In this document: piece after piece, positions 53,438 through 62,141 of the stretch | Numbering within the stretch: position 1 is the stretch's first letter | Layout of the letters: each line of letters starts with the position of its first letter | Origin: an uncultured Lachnospiraceae bacterium | GTDB taxonomy: Bacteria > Bacillota > Clostridia > Lachnospirales > Lachnospiraceae | Reading direction: 5' to 3' | DNA length: 64,000 bases | NCBI GenBank assembly: GCA_910586585.1 | Contig: CAJUKA010000004.1 | Coordinates: 1-64,000 of the forward strand | Program-made: the position numbers and the translations under genes | Notes under the pieces: model-generated | What the model was told of the DNA's origin: nothing | The model's input: only the letters and a program-made list of their open reading frames with translations | Databases searched by the model: none

Positions 53438-54976
53438 TTATTGTGAAATCATTCTTCCATCAACGTCAAAAATATATGGGATTCCATCAATTTCAACAAT
53501 TCCTGTCTGCATATTTCCATTTATATCAAAATAGTAAATGCTATCATTTATTGTAACCAAACCAATTGCCATATGCCCATCGGCTTCATAATATTTAACA
53601 GTTGCCCCATCATTGAACCAGCCTGTGTATAGTACACCATCTGGCGCAAAGAGATAAGAAAGACCATTTGCCAAAGTTACAGCGCCTGTCTGCATACGCC
53701 CTAATTCATCAAAGAAATATGTTTTTCCATCAATTGTCTGCCATCCTGTTACTCTATGCCCATCTGTCATTGACAAGTAATATGTGTAGGTTCCATCGTT
53801 GAACCAGCCATATGCCATAGAACCATCTGCAGCAAAAAGGAATGTTTGATCCCCAATTGTCTGCCATCCTGTCTGCATAATTCCATTTACATCAAAATAA
53901 TAATATTTATTATCAATCACATCAAGACCAACAAGCATATGTCCATCTGTTGAAAAGAATCTTCGCCCATCTGGCATATCCAAAAAGCCAGTATACATTG
54001 CACCATCTGCGGCAAAGAAATAAGAAAGACCATTGATATTTTGGAATCCTGTAAGCATTTTCCCATCCATACCAAAATAATACATTCCAAGGCCAATTGG
54101 CGTAAATCCTACCGCCATAACACCATCTGGATGCATATAGTAAAGACTGTCTTCCAAAGGCAGCCAGCCTGTTATCATCCGTCCAGCAGGATCAAGATAA
54201 TATTTTGCGGTCCCTAAATCGAGCCAGCCACGCTGCATTTTGTAATTGATATAATAATACAAAAATCCTTTTCGAGGAACCCAACCTGTATGAACAATAC
54301 TTGTGGAAAAATCTTTTAGGGCATAATCTAAATCGACATTCCCATTTATTCCTGGTACACTTCCTTTGCTTGTATACTGCCATACAGCGGCATCTGCCAC
54401 CTCACAGACAGTATTCCATTGTGCGACCCATTTATCATAAAATACAGGGCCTATTTTTGTGGTAAACCATGTTGTATTGGAATAAACCATAGGATAATAA
54501 CCTTCTGCTTCAATCATAGCACAAAAAGTATTTGCCATAAGTGATAACGTTTCTGGCGAAAGATTTTTTTGAACACTGTCTTCTACGTCCCATACAACAG
54601 GAAATGATACTTGTACATTTTGAATCGCATTCAGGACAAATTCAGCTTCAATTGCAGCCTCTTGTACATTCGTAGCATATGAATAGATATAAACACCCGT
54701 TTTGATACCTGATTGCTGTGCAGCAAGCATATTATAATAAAAATATTCGTCCAGTCCCTTTTTGGTGCTTCCAACTCTAATAAAAGCAAACGAAACACCG
54801 CTTTGTGCTACAGCCGGCCAGTTAATTTGTCCCTGCCATTTTGATACATCTATCCCACGTTCAATTGCGGGCGCGGCATCAGAGTGAATTGTTGGTATGC
54901 CTGCAAGTATACACACTGCAAGAAGCATTCCAATGATTCGTATTGTAATTCTGTTGGCTGATCTAAAATCTCGCAT
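53438..54976 (-). CDS. secreted GH25 lysozyme with about 14 wall-binding repeats
   Basis: Muramidase that cleaves the glycan strands of peptidoglycan. A Sec signal peptide (hydrophobic core IIGMLLAVCILAGIPTIHSDA) ends near residue 35. The GH25 domain (about 37-235) begins ERGIDVSKWQG, with catalytic acids in FPVVWDVED. The rest is about 14 tandem units of about 20 residues of the pattern G[WF]-x6-9-YYF-x2-DG-x-M-x-TG, the choline- or wall-binding repeat family. Such enzymes serve cell separation or competition. GGGAGG lies 9 bp before the start. It is single and flanked upstream by the 107-bp repeat. Confidence 0.93.
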   Translation of the reverse strand: MRDFRSANRITIRIIGMLLAVCILAGIPTIHSDAAPAIERGIDVSKWQGQINWPAVAQSGVSFAFIRVGSTKKGLDEYFYYNMLAAQQSGIKTGVYIYSYATNVQEAAIEAEFVLNAIQNVQVSFPVVWDVEDSVQKNLSPETLSLMANTFCAMIEAEGYYPMVYSNTTWFTTKIGPVFYDKWVAQWNTVCEVADAAVWQYTSKGSVPGINGNVDLDYALKDFSTSIVHTGWVPRKGFLYYYINYKMQRGWLDLGTAKYYLDPAGRMITGWLPLEDSLYYMHPDGVMAVGFTPIGLGMYYFGMDGKMLTGFQNINGLSYFFAADGAMYTGFLDMPDGRRFFSTDGHMLVGLDVIDNKYYYFDVNGIMQTGWQTIGDQTFLFAADGSMAYGWFNDGTYTYYLSMTDGHRVTGWQTIDGKTYFFDELGRMQTGAVTLANGLSYLFAPDGVLYTGWFNDGATVKYYEADGHMAIGLVTINDSIYYFDINGNMQTGIVEIDGIPYIFDVDGRMISQ

Positions 54977-55017
54977 CAGTCAGATTTCCTCCCTTGTCTA
55001 TTAATGTACTTCTTCAC

Positions 55018-55124
55018 TCGAGCGCGCTGGCGCTCAATCTTTTTACTTTATAGGAAATTGCGCTATCGTAAATCATTGAAACAAAAAGCGCAGCTTTTTG
55101 CAGATTGAGCGCGCTGGCGCTCAA
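55018..55124 (-). repeat. 107-bp composite palindromic repeat, copy 2 (inverted)
   Basis: Read on the - strand: palindrome A at 55124-55105, TCTG, palindrome B (CAAAAAGC-TGC-GCTTTTTG) at 55100-55082, 44 bp, and palindrome A with one mismatch at 55037-55018. Total length and every spacing equal the copy at 49417-49523. It begins 4 bp after the hisB stop codon. Confidence 0.9.
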
Positions 55125-55128
55125 TCTT

Positions 55129-55716
55129 TTATAAGGTTCCTTTTGTAGAAAGTACATCTTTTATCCGGCTATCTATGGACACTGCTTCATCAAGTGCCTT
55201 CGCGAATGCCTTAAAAACAGCTTCAATCATATGGTGACTATTTCCTCCGCTAAGCATTTTGATATGGATATTCATAGCAGCACTATAAGAAACTGCGTAG
55301 AAAAATTCTTTTACCAAAGATGTATCAAAGGTCCCAACCATAGCATCTGGGAAGGAGCAGTCAAACTGCAAATAAGGGCGCCCGCATAAATCAACCGCAC
55401 ATAAAGCTAGGGCGTCATCCATTGGAAGAATAAAAAATCCATAGCGTTTGATCCCTTTTTTGTCGCCGATCGCTTTGCTGATAGCAGTTCCGATTGCAAT
55501 TCCTGCATCTTCGACAGTGTGATGTCCATCAACTTCCAAGTCACCCTTTATCTGCACAATCAAATCAAAAAATCCATGCTTAGCAAACCCTTCGAGCATA
55601 TGATTGAAAAAACCGATTCCAGTATCTATTGCTGCATTTCCCTCTCCGTCAAGCTCAAGCTTTATCGAGATATTTGTTTCTTTCGTAAGCCTGTTTACTT
55701 CTGCTTTCCGATCCAT
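55129..55716 (-). CDS. hisB: imidazoleglycerol-phosphate dehydratase
   Basis: Manganese enzyme of histidine synthesis, monofunctional (195 residues, no phosphatase domain). It carries the paired metal-binding motifs GHHTVED and SHHMIE, with the conserved GIGFFNHMLEGFAKHG. GGAGG precedes the start at 8 bp. It is last in hisZ-hisG-hisD-hisB. Confidence 0.95.
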   Translation of the reverse strand: MDRKAEVNRLTKETNISIKLELDGEGNAAIDTGIGFFNHMLEGFAKHGFFDLIVQIKGDLEVDGHHTVEDAGIAIGTAISKAIGDKKGIKRYGFFILPMDDALALCAVDLCGRPYLQFDCSFPDAMVGTFDTSLVKEFFYAVSYSAAMNIHIKMLSGGNSHHMIEAVFKAFAKALDEAVSIDSRIKDVLSTKGTL

Positions 55717-55733
55717 TACATTACCTCCAGAAT

Positions 55734-57023
55734 TTATTCAAATCGTACATGAATAGAATTTGCATGTGCTGTAAGTCCCTCTTTTTGTGCAAAAAGTTCT
55801 ATCTCTTCATGAACCTTTTCAAGAGCCTCTCTTGAATATGAAATAATACTTGATTTTTTGACATAATCATCAACATTTAAAGGAGAAAAGAATTTAGCGG
55901 TTCCGTTTGTTGGAAGAACATGGTTCGGGCCGGCATAATAATCTCCCAGTGGTTCAGAAGAATATTCTCCCAAGAAAATTGCTCCGGCATTGCGTATTTT
56001 TGTCATGGTGTCAAATGGATTTTTTGTCAGTATTTCGAGATGCTCGGAAGCGATTTCATTTGCTGCTTCTATCGCGGTTTCCATATCCGGCGCGACAAGT
56101 ATATAACCATAATTGTCAAGAGACTTTTGGATAATTTCTCTTCGTTCAAGCACCTTCACAAAACGATCTACTTCCTCAGACACCTTTTGGGCAAGCTCTT
56201 TACTGGTAGTAATCAGTATTGCGGATGCAAGCTCATCATGTTCAGCCTGGGATAAAAGGTCTGCCGCAACATATTTTGGCGTTGCGCTTTCATCAGCTAG
56301 AACAAGAATCTCAGATGGTCCTGCAATTGAGTCAATACTTACATGGCCATAAACAGCCCTCTTTGCAAGTGCAACAAAAATGTTTCCAGGACCTACAATT
56401 TTATCAACTTTTGGAATAAGTTCTGTCCCATAGGCAAGCGCAGCAATCGCCTGTGCCCCGCCAACTTTGTAGATACGGTCTACCCCGGCGATATCAGCGG
56501 CAACAAGCGTTGCTGGGTTCACAGTCCCATCTGCGCCTGCGGGTGTTGTCATAATAATATTGGGTACTCCTGCAACTTTAGCCGGAACTACATTCATCAG
56601 AGTTGTTGATGGATAAGCCGCCTTGCCACCAGGTACGTATACACCAACTCGCTGCATTGGGGTGATTTTTTGCCCAAGTATTGTGCCATCTTCTTTGGCA
56701 TCAAACCAACTGTTTCGTTTCTGCTTTTCATGATATGTACGGATATTGGCAGCAGAATTTTTCATAACCTGTATAAAATGCTCGTCAAGCTCTTTATAAG
56801 CGTTCTTGATTTCCTCTTTTGTAACTTGAAACGTATCTTTTGTAATTGTACATTTGTCAAATTTCAGGGAATATTCAAAAATCGCATCTTCTTTGCGCTT
56901 TTTCACATTCTCTATAATATCCGCCACAATTTTTTCATAATCGCCATAATCATTTGTACTTCTCTTTAATAAATTTTCAAGCAGATTTTGTTTGGTTTCA
57001 TCTGTCAATGTTATGATTCGCAT
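55734..57023 (-). CDS. hisD: histidinol dehydrogenase
   Basis: Zinc- and NAD-dependent enzyme that oxidises L-histidinol to histidine in two steps. MQRVGVYVPGGKAAYPSTTLMNVVPAKVAGV, the Rossmann part with VDKIVGPGNIFVALAKRAVYG, IDSIAGPSEILVLAD and the zinc region SQAEHDE are conserved. At 429 residues it is typical. Confidence 0.96.
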   Translation of the reverse strand: MRIITLTDETKQNLLENLLKRSTNDYGDYEKIVADIIENVKKRKEDAIFEYSLKFDKCTITKDTFQVTKEEIKNAYKELDEHFIQVMKNSAANIRTYHEKQKRNSWFDAKEDGTILGQKITPMQRVGVYVPGGKAAYPSTTLMNVVPAKVAGVPNIIMTTPAGADGTVNPATLVAADIAGVDRIYKVGGAQAIAALAYGTELIPKVDKIVGPGNIFVALAKRAVYGHVSIDSIAGPSEILVLADESATPKYVAADLLSQAEHDELASAILITTSKELAQKVSEEVDRFVKVLERREIIQKSLDNYGYILVAPDMETAIEAANEIASEHLEILTKNPFDTMTKIRNAGAIFLGEYSSEPLGDYYAGPNHVLPTNGTAKFFSPLNVDDYVKKSSIISYSREALEKVHEEIELFAQKEGLTAHANSIHVRFE

Positions 57024-57059
57024 AAATTCCCCTCCGTACTTTTCTTTGGTAAATGCTCT

Positions 57060-57716
57060 TTATAGGTTCTCTTTCAGGGACTGCAGCAGTTCCTTGATTC
57101 TTTGGGCTTCCATTTTCATACTCACTTGATTAACAATCATTCGGGCAGAAAGCGGACAAATTTCCTCTAGCACTGCCAAACCATTCTCATGAAGTGTAGA
57201 ACCTGTTTCTACAATATCCACTATCACATCACTTAACCCCACAATTGGCCCTAACTCCACAGAACCATTGAGCTTAATAATATCAACTGTCTGATGCTTG
57301 TGATTATAGAAATAATCCTTGGCAATTTTAGGGTATTTGCTGGCTACACGAATTAGTTCATGATGCTGCAGCAGTTCTTTTGCCGAAGCTGGTCCACACA
57401 CACACATGCGGCATTTTCCAAATCCAAGATCAAGTACTTCATAAACTCTTCTATTTTCTTCTAAAATCGTATCGCTTCCAACAACACCAATATCTGCGGC
57501 GCCATACTCTACATAAGTAGGTACATCAGAACCTTTTGCAAGAAAAAATTTTAACCGCAGCGCTTCATTGACAAAAATTAATTTCCTAGAATCCTTGTCC
57601 TTCATTTCTTCACAGGTTATGCCTATCTTTTCAAGAAGTTCGAGTGTTTTATATGCAAGTCTGCCCTTAGCGAGCGCAAAAGTCAAATACCGCATATCAT
57701 CAACTGCTTCTGTCAT
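57060..57716 (-). CDS. hisG: ATP phosphoribosyltransferase catalytic subunit, short form
   Basis: Joins PRPP and ATP in the first step of histidine synthesis. The short-form enzyme (218 residues) lacks the C-terminal regulatory domain and needs HisZ, which is encoded just upstream. LTFALAKGRLAYKTLELLEKIG and the PRPP loop IVDIVETGSTLHENGL are conserved. The start at 57716 has AGAAAGGCAGGA about 9 bp upstream. Confidence 0.94.
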   Translation of the reverse strand: MTEAVDDMRYLTFALAKGRLAYKTLELLEKIGITCEEMKDKDSRKLIFVNEALRLKFFLAKGSDVPTYVEYGAADIGVVGSDTILEENRRVYEVLDLGFGKCRMCVCGPASAKELLQHHELIRVASKYPKIAKDYFYNHKHQTVDIIKLNGSVELGPIVGLSDVIVDIVETGSTLHENGLAVLEEICPLSARMIVNQVSMKMEAQRIKELLQSLKENL

Positions 57717-57756
57717 CTCAAATATCCTGCCTTTCTCTATAGACTTTTTCACAAAA

Positions 57757-58941
57757 TTATGATAAAAATATTACTTCCGAAAAATAATTGTTTTCTGCAA
57801 ATCTTTTATAATTTTCTTCCGATTCTTTCTTTTTGAGTAGAACTGTAGAATATCCCTGTTCTCGATACAGTTTTGCTTTGGCAGCAGCCATTTCAAAATT
57901 ATCTGTATAAACAAGTAAAAGATTTTTGTTTTCCAGTTTTGGACAAAGGTTCTGTCTGATAAGCACAGACACCAAATCGTCAATTGTAACAACAAAACCT
58001 GTTGCAGGCGCAGGTTTTCCAAATTTTTCCAATAAATTATCGTACCGCCCGCCCTTGGCGATAGCACTTCCAGCTTGGTAAGTATAAGCACTGAAAATAA
58101 CACCTGTATAATAATTATATTTGCTTACCATAGCAAGGTCGAAAGATATGTATTCATCAACACCATATATCTGCAGCAGCTTATAGACTTGTTTTAAACG
58201 TTCAATTGCTTTTTGGGACCGCGGATTATCTGCATATTCTAATGCTTTGTCAAGAATATCATAAGATCCAAACAGACTGTTAACATGCAAAAGCGCTTCA
58301 ATGGACTGCGCAGAGATATTTTTGCCAAGTAAAAGTTCCTGTGCGCCAAAATCATTGCGGCTCGATATAAATTCGCGCAATGCATGTTGTGTTTCTTCAT
58401 CAAGTCCTGCATTGGAACACAATCCTTTAAAATAATCAATCTGCCCTACAGATACTTGAAATTCCTTAAGTCCTGCATTTAAAAGGGACTCTACAAGCAT
58501 TGCAATCATTTCAGCGTCTGCTTCTGGTGATGCATCGCCAATTAGCTCTGCCCCCATTTGGGTTGTTTCTTTCAATTTTCCCTGCAAATTATTTGTGTTG
58601 ATAAAATTATTGCCTGCATAACAAAATCGAAGCGGAATTGTTTCATCCATAAAATATTTTGCAGCACATCTTGCGATGGAGGGGGTAAAATCAGGTCTCA
58701 AGACAAGTGTATTTCCCTCTTTATCAAAAAATTTGTATAATTCTTTGGAAGGTGTTGTTCCAATTTCTCGACTAAATACATCAAAAAACTCAAACGTTGG
58801 TGTCTGAATATTCTGATAACCAAAGCTATGAAGCTTATTTTCAAAAAGTTTCTGAATATTCTGTTTGTTTGCATATTCTTTTCCGTAGATATCCCGTACT
58901 CCTTCTGGAGTGTGTACAAGGCGTTTCCCCTTGAAATCCAT
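57757..58941 (-). CDS. hisZ: ATP phosphoribosyltransferase regulatory subunit HisZ
   Basis: Histidyl-tRNA-synthetase-like protein without synthetase activity that activates and regulates short-form HisG. TPEGVRDIYGKEYANKQNIQKLFE, YKFFDKEGNTLVLRPDFTPSIAR and AKGGRYDNLLEKFG are class-II synthetase-type motifs. At 394 residues it is a usual HisZ length. GGAGG lies 6 bp before the ATG. First gene of the operon. Confidence 0.94.
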   Translation of the reverse strand: MDFKGKRLVHTPEGVRDIYGKEYANKQNIQKLFENKLHSFGYQNIQTPTFEFFDVFSREIGTTPSKELYKFFDKEGNTLVLRPDFTPSIARCAAKYFMDETIPLRFCYAGNNFINTNNLQGKLKETTQMGAELIGDASPEADAEMIAMLVESLLNAGLKEFQVSVGQIDYFKGLCSNAGLDEETQHALREFISSRNDFGAQELLLGKNISAQSIEALLHVNSLFGSYDILDKALEYADNPRSQKAIERLKQVYKLLQIYGVDEYISFDLAMVSKYNYYTGVIFSAYTYQAGSAIAKGGRYDNLLEKFGKPAPATGFVVTIDDLVSVLIRQNLCPKLENKNLLLVYTDNFEMAAAKAKLYREQGYSTVLLKKKESEENYKRFAENNYFSEVIFLS

Positions 58942-59089
58942 AGCAATCCTCCATTCTTGCCCAAATTTCCCCTGTGAACAATTTATTTTTCACAGTAAAT
59001 TCCTCCGAATTTTATTATGTATGCGCTGATTTTTTAATATGTATAATCAATACTTTAATGCGTTAATCTGCTGTCGGGGCAGTATATCA
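58942..59089 (-). other. untranslated leader of the his operon
   Basis: About 148 bases lie between the likely transcription start and hisZ. They contain a CTGTGAA/TTCACAG hairpin (58971-58994) and a CGGAGG site with a GTG 7 bases on that opens a short reading frame running into hisZ in another frame. No histidine-codon run, T-box core or terminator was seen. Confidence 0.35.
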
Positions 59090-59094
59090 CGCAA

Positions 59095-59123
59095 AGTATA
59101 CACTTTTTTAATATTTGTGTCAA
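59095..59123 (-). promoter_or_regulatory. promoter of hisZGDB
   Basis: On the - strand TTGACA, 17 bp, TATACT. Its -35 box overlaps the end of recU. Confidence 0.8.
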
Positions 59124-59653
59124 TCTCTTTCATTTAAGTCCAATTGAATCATCTCCAAATATGGAACAAGTTGTCCGCCTTTATGTTTCATAAAATATTT
59201 GCTGTTCAGCTCTTCAAAACGAAAGCTTTTTCTTCCACCATTTTCCATTCTGTCCCAAAAGATATTTAATTCACGAATGCTCATATAGTACATAATATCG
59301 CGTGCGGTAAAGTGTATCAGAAAAAAGGCAATTCCATTTTGTTTATCAAAATCTCTCATAAATTGAACTTGATGAGGATGAATCTTCTGTAGAGCAAACA
59401 AGTCAACGGCACACTCTTTTGCATCAAAGCACACAGGAATTCCCTGAACAGCACCAATGTAGTCAACGGTGCTTTTTTGGTCAAAATACGCTAACGTAAT
59501 ATGTTTTGTTTCTTTGTCAATTGTAATCGGCGTAATCGGGGTTGGCACTTTTTGGATAAGCGCAAGGCCATTCTCCCTATATTTATCGTTGGTCATATTG
59601 ACCATTTCTTCTAGTAGTGAACCGCGAAGCCCACGAGAATTCCATGTAGACAT
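59120..59653 (-). CDS. recU: Holliday junction resolvase RecU
   Basis: Firmicute-type resolvase that cuts four-way DNA junctions in recombination repair. N-terminal STWNSRGLRGSLLEEMVNMTN, then STVDYIGAVQGIPVCFDAKEC with the catalytic D-x(n)-EAK-type acids, and HPHQVQFMRDFDKQNGIAFFLIHF. At 177 residues it is on the short side. Usually linked to pbp1, here it follows an RluA-family gene by 17 bp. Confidence 0.92.
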   Translation of the reverse strand: MSTWNSRGLRGSLLEEMVNMTNDKYRENGLALIQKVPTPITPITIDKETKHITLAYFDQKSTVDYIGAVQGIPVCFDAKECAVDLFALQKIHPHQVQFMRDFDKQNGIAFFLIHFTARDIMYYMSIRELNIFWDRMENGGRKSFRFEELNSKYFMKHKGGQLVPYLEMIQLDLNERD

Positions 59654-59670
59654 AATTACCCCTTCTGTAA

Positions 59671-60681
59671 TTAACTGTTTAAAATTTTCTCAAAAATACT
59701 AGGCATTGGACATTCCAATATTTTGCCTGAAGTATCGCTAAAAGTTTGGTCAGATGTAGTTGGAAATATTAGTTTATGAGCATGAAGCATCTGGTTTTTT
59801 ACACCCTTCTTTTCATAAATTTTATTTATTGTGGGATTTCCATACTTGGTATCTCCAATAATAGGACAACCAAGAGCAGCTAAGTGCGCACGAATTTGAT
59901 GCGTTTTCCCCGTAAATAATTGTATTTCCAACAGCGTAATATTATTAGCGCTGTATTTTGACTGAAAAGCAGTATCTATAAATACGGCATCTTTTACCAA
60001 AAAATCAGGTATTTCAACCTTATTTTGATAAATAGTAACTTTATTTTGCGCCATATTTTTGTATAAGTATCCTGTAAGCCGTTCCTGAATGGTTATCGTT
60101 CCGGAAACAAGACAGTAATAATACTTTTCCAGTGTTTTTTCTTTTATAATACGCGTAAGATATTGGGTTCCTGCCAGCGTTTTTCCACATACCACCATTC
60201 CGGAAGTATTGCGATCCAGCCGGTTGCATATAGATGGTTTAAAAGTTAATAGAGAATCAGGCTTTATAACATGCTGGGAAAGTAAATATCCAATAAACCA
60301 TTCATTGATACTGACATCATCTGGCGTGGCTTTTTGAGATAAAATTCCTGCCGGTTTATTGACGACAAGAATATGTTCATTTTCATATATAATTTGCAAT
60401 TTTTTTAGTTTTTGATAGGATTGACCATACTGGTCGTCACGACCAAATCGGTCAACAGTCTTTCCTTGAAACTTTTCAAACGTATCGTCTGACAGAAAAA
60501 ACTTCACTTCATCGTCAATACACAGCACTTCTCTTCCATCAGACCGTTTCCCGTTTAATACGATATTTTTTTTTCGCAGCATCTTGTATAAAAAACTGTC
60601 TGGAGCATCTTTTAACAGTTTTTTTAAATATTTATCAAAGCGCTGTCCTGCCTCATTTGAGGTTATCTTTCTTGAAATCAT
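59671..60681 (-). CDS. RluA-family pseudouridine synthase with S4 domain
   Basis: Second RluA-family enzyme of the window, 336 residues. The N-terminal S4-like domain (about residues 12-85) is followed by the catalytic NRLDRNTSGMVVCGK with the active aspartate, and FTGKTHQIRAHLAALGCPIIGDTKYG. The closest known groups are RluC/RluB-like rRNA modifiers; the target is not determined. It starts 11 bp after the membrane protein gene upstream. Confidence 0.9.
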   Translation of the reverse strand: MISRKITSNEAGQRFDKYLKKLLKDAPDSFLYKMLRKKNIVLNGKRSDGREVLCIDDEVKFFLSDDTFEKFQGKTVDRFGRDDQYGQSYQKLKKLQIIYENEHILVVNKPAGILSQKATPDDVSINEWFIGYLLSQHVIKPDSLLTFKPSICNRLDRNTSGMVVCGKTLAGTQYLTRIIKEKTLEKYYYCLVSGTITIQERLTGYLYKNMAQNKVTIYQNKVEIPDFLVKDAVFIDTAFQSKYSANNITLLEIQLFTGKTHQIRAHLAALGCPIIGDTKYGNPTINKIYEKKGVKNQMLHAHKLIFPTTSDQTFSDTSGKILECPMPSIFEKILNS

Positions 60682-60692
60682 ATAGTTTGCCT

Positions 60693-61259
60693 CTACAAAG
60701 ATATATCACATAAAAGCGTCAAAATTTCTGTTTCTTTCTTTCCAGGTTCAAGTTCCTGAAGTTGGGCCAATCGATCCATAAAGCGTGCCTGATCGCTAAA
60801 TATTTTAACTGTTATGTTTTTTATGCTGTTTTGATTCAACAATCCTTTGATATGTTCTTCACAAGCAGAAATATTGCAGTTTTGAAACGTTGTATAACCA
60901 ATCAAATGATTGCCGCGTATGACAAAACAGTCAATCGGAAAATTTAATTTGTAGGATGTCAGATACATACTGTAAAGAACAGGCACCACCCCTGCTTTTG
61001 CAGATATTTGCTGGTAAATTTCTTCACTAAACTTTGGAATTTTTAGATACATAATAACAGCTACAAGACTTTTGCTGGAAGGAAGCAACCCCAATACTGC
61101 TACAATTGTCAGAAGATTTTCTTTCTTTCCAGTTGAAAAATATCCCAGCAAAAAAACAGCAATAGACATTAGAAAGTATACTGCTGTACGTATGATTACC
61201 ACTTTTCGTTCATATATGGGATATCCAAAGTCTCCTTTTTTCAGCCTTTGTATGTTCAT
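60693..61259 (-). CDS. small membrane protein of unknown function
   Basis: I do not recognise a family. The 188-residue protein has two hydrophobic segments (about residues 20-42, VIIRTAVYFLMSIAVFLLGYF, and 48-72, LLTIVAVLGLLPSSKSLVAVIMYL) and then a soluble alpha/beta part of about 110 residues with no catalytic motif that I can see. AGGAGG precedes the chosen ATG; an earlier start at 61298 has weaker support. Co-transcribed with the RluA-family gene and recU. Confidence 0.78.
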   Translation of the reverse strand: MNIQRLKKGDFGYPIYERKVVIIRTAVYFLMSIAVFLLGYFSTGKKENLLTIVAVLGLLPSSKSLVAVIMYLKIPKFSEEIYQQISAKAGVVPVLYSMYLTSYKLNFPIDCFVIRGNHLIGYTTFQNCNISACEEHIKGLLNQNSIKNITVKIFSDQARFMDRLAQLQELEPGKKETEILTLLCDISL

Positions 61260-61353
61260 TATAAGCCTCCTAATTTCAAAATCTCCTTGTATTTGCACTT
61301 GTCGTTAATTTTTATCAGATACAAAAACTTCGACAATACTTAACCTTCTATCT

Positions 61354-62115
61354 TTATTTTAAATATCTCATAATTTCCAACAGCATCTTATGCGGAACTG
61401 CCTTGGATAAAACAGCAAAGCTTTTTATCCAGAAACCATATACTGATTTTTCGCGTTTATAATAAGAATCTTTGATAGCCTGTTTTACAACATGATCTAC
61501 ATGGGCAATGGTGCGTTTTTTGATAGCCAGTGTGCTTTCTGTTTTTTCTGCAATATCAAAGAATGGCGTATCGACTGGTCCTGGACATACAGCAGTTACG
61601 TAGATTTTTTTGTTTCGTAGTTCTTGTGCTAATGCTCTGGAAAAACTGTATACGTAGGATTTCGTTGCCGCATAAACCGCAAATTTTGGCTGCGGCAAAA
61701 ATGCAGCACTTGATGCAAGCTGAATTATCCGACTGTTTGCACGCATATAGGGAATGCACATATATGTCATCTGCGTAAGCGCTTTGCAGTTTACATCAAT
61801 CATACCAAGTTCTTCATGCATGTCGGAAGTAGAAAAATTTCCCATTATGCCATATCCAGCACTATTGACAAGCATACATATTATAGGTTTTTCATTAGCA
61901 AGCAGCGTTTGGAGCCTTTTCATATGAGATTCATTCGTGATATCCATATCAAGAACACGTGTGGTATGTTCCATATTTTGTGCATTTTTAAGCATTGCTT
62001 CTTTTCTGCGCGCAATCAGCCATATCTCATCAATACTATCAAAAATATGATCCAATTGTAATGCAAATTCTGCACCCATTCCAGAAGATGCTCCTGTAAT
62101 TATAATTACATTCAT
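61354..62115 (-). CDS. short-chain dehydrogenase/reductase
   Basis: Classical SDR of 253 residues. NAD(P)-binding TGASSGMGAEFA at the start, VNSAGYG, the catalytic YAATK, and AVCPGPVDTPFF are all present. It resembles the DltE/YqjQ-like group, with a C-terminal hydrophobic and basic end. The substrate is unknown. AAAGGAAAC-type ribosome binding site; it lies 26 bp after the YgiQ gene. Confidence 0.9.
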   Translation of the reverse strand: MNVIIITGASSGMGAEFALQLDHIFDSIDEIWLIARRKEAMLKNAQNMEHTTRVLDMDITNESHMKRLQTLLANEKPIICMLVNSAGYGIMGNFSTSDMHEELGMIDVNCKALTQMTYMCIPYMRANSRIIQLASSAAFLPQPKFAVYAATKSYVYSFSRALAQELRNKKIYVTAVCPGPVDTPFFDIAEKTESTLAIKKRTIAHVDHVVKQAIKDSYYKREKSVYGFWIKSFAVLSKAVPHKMLLEIMRYLK

Positions 62116-62141
62116 ATCAATTGTTTCCTTTCAAAATAAGG

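Noticed and set aside
58698..58964. Separate 88-codon gene at the hisZ start
   Set aside because: Overlaps the start of hisZ in another frame, and its product has no recognisable features.
58942..59089. T-box riboswitch for histidine
   Set aside because: The leader is too short and lacks the conserved T-box core sequence and a terminator/antiterminator pair.
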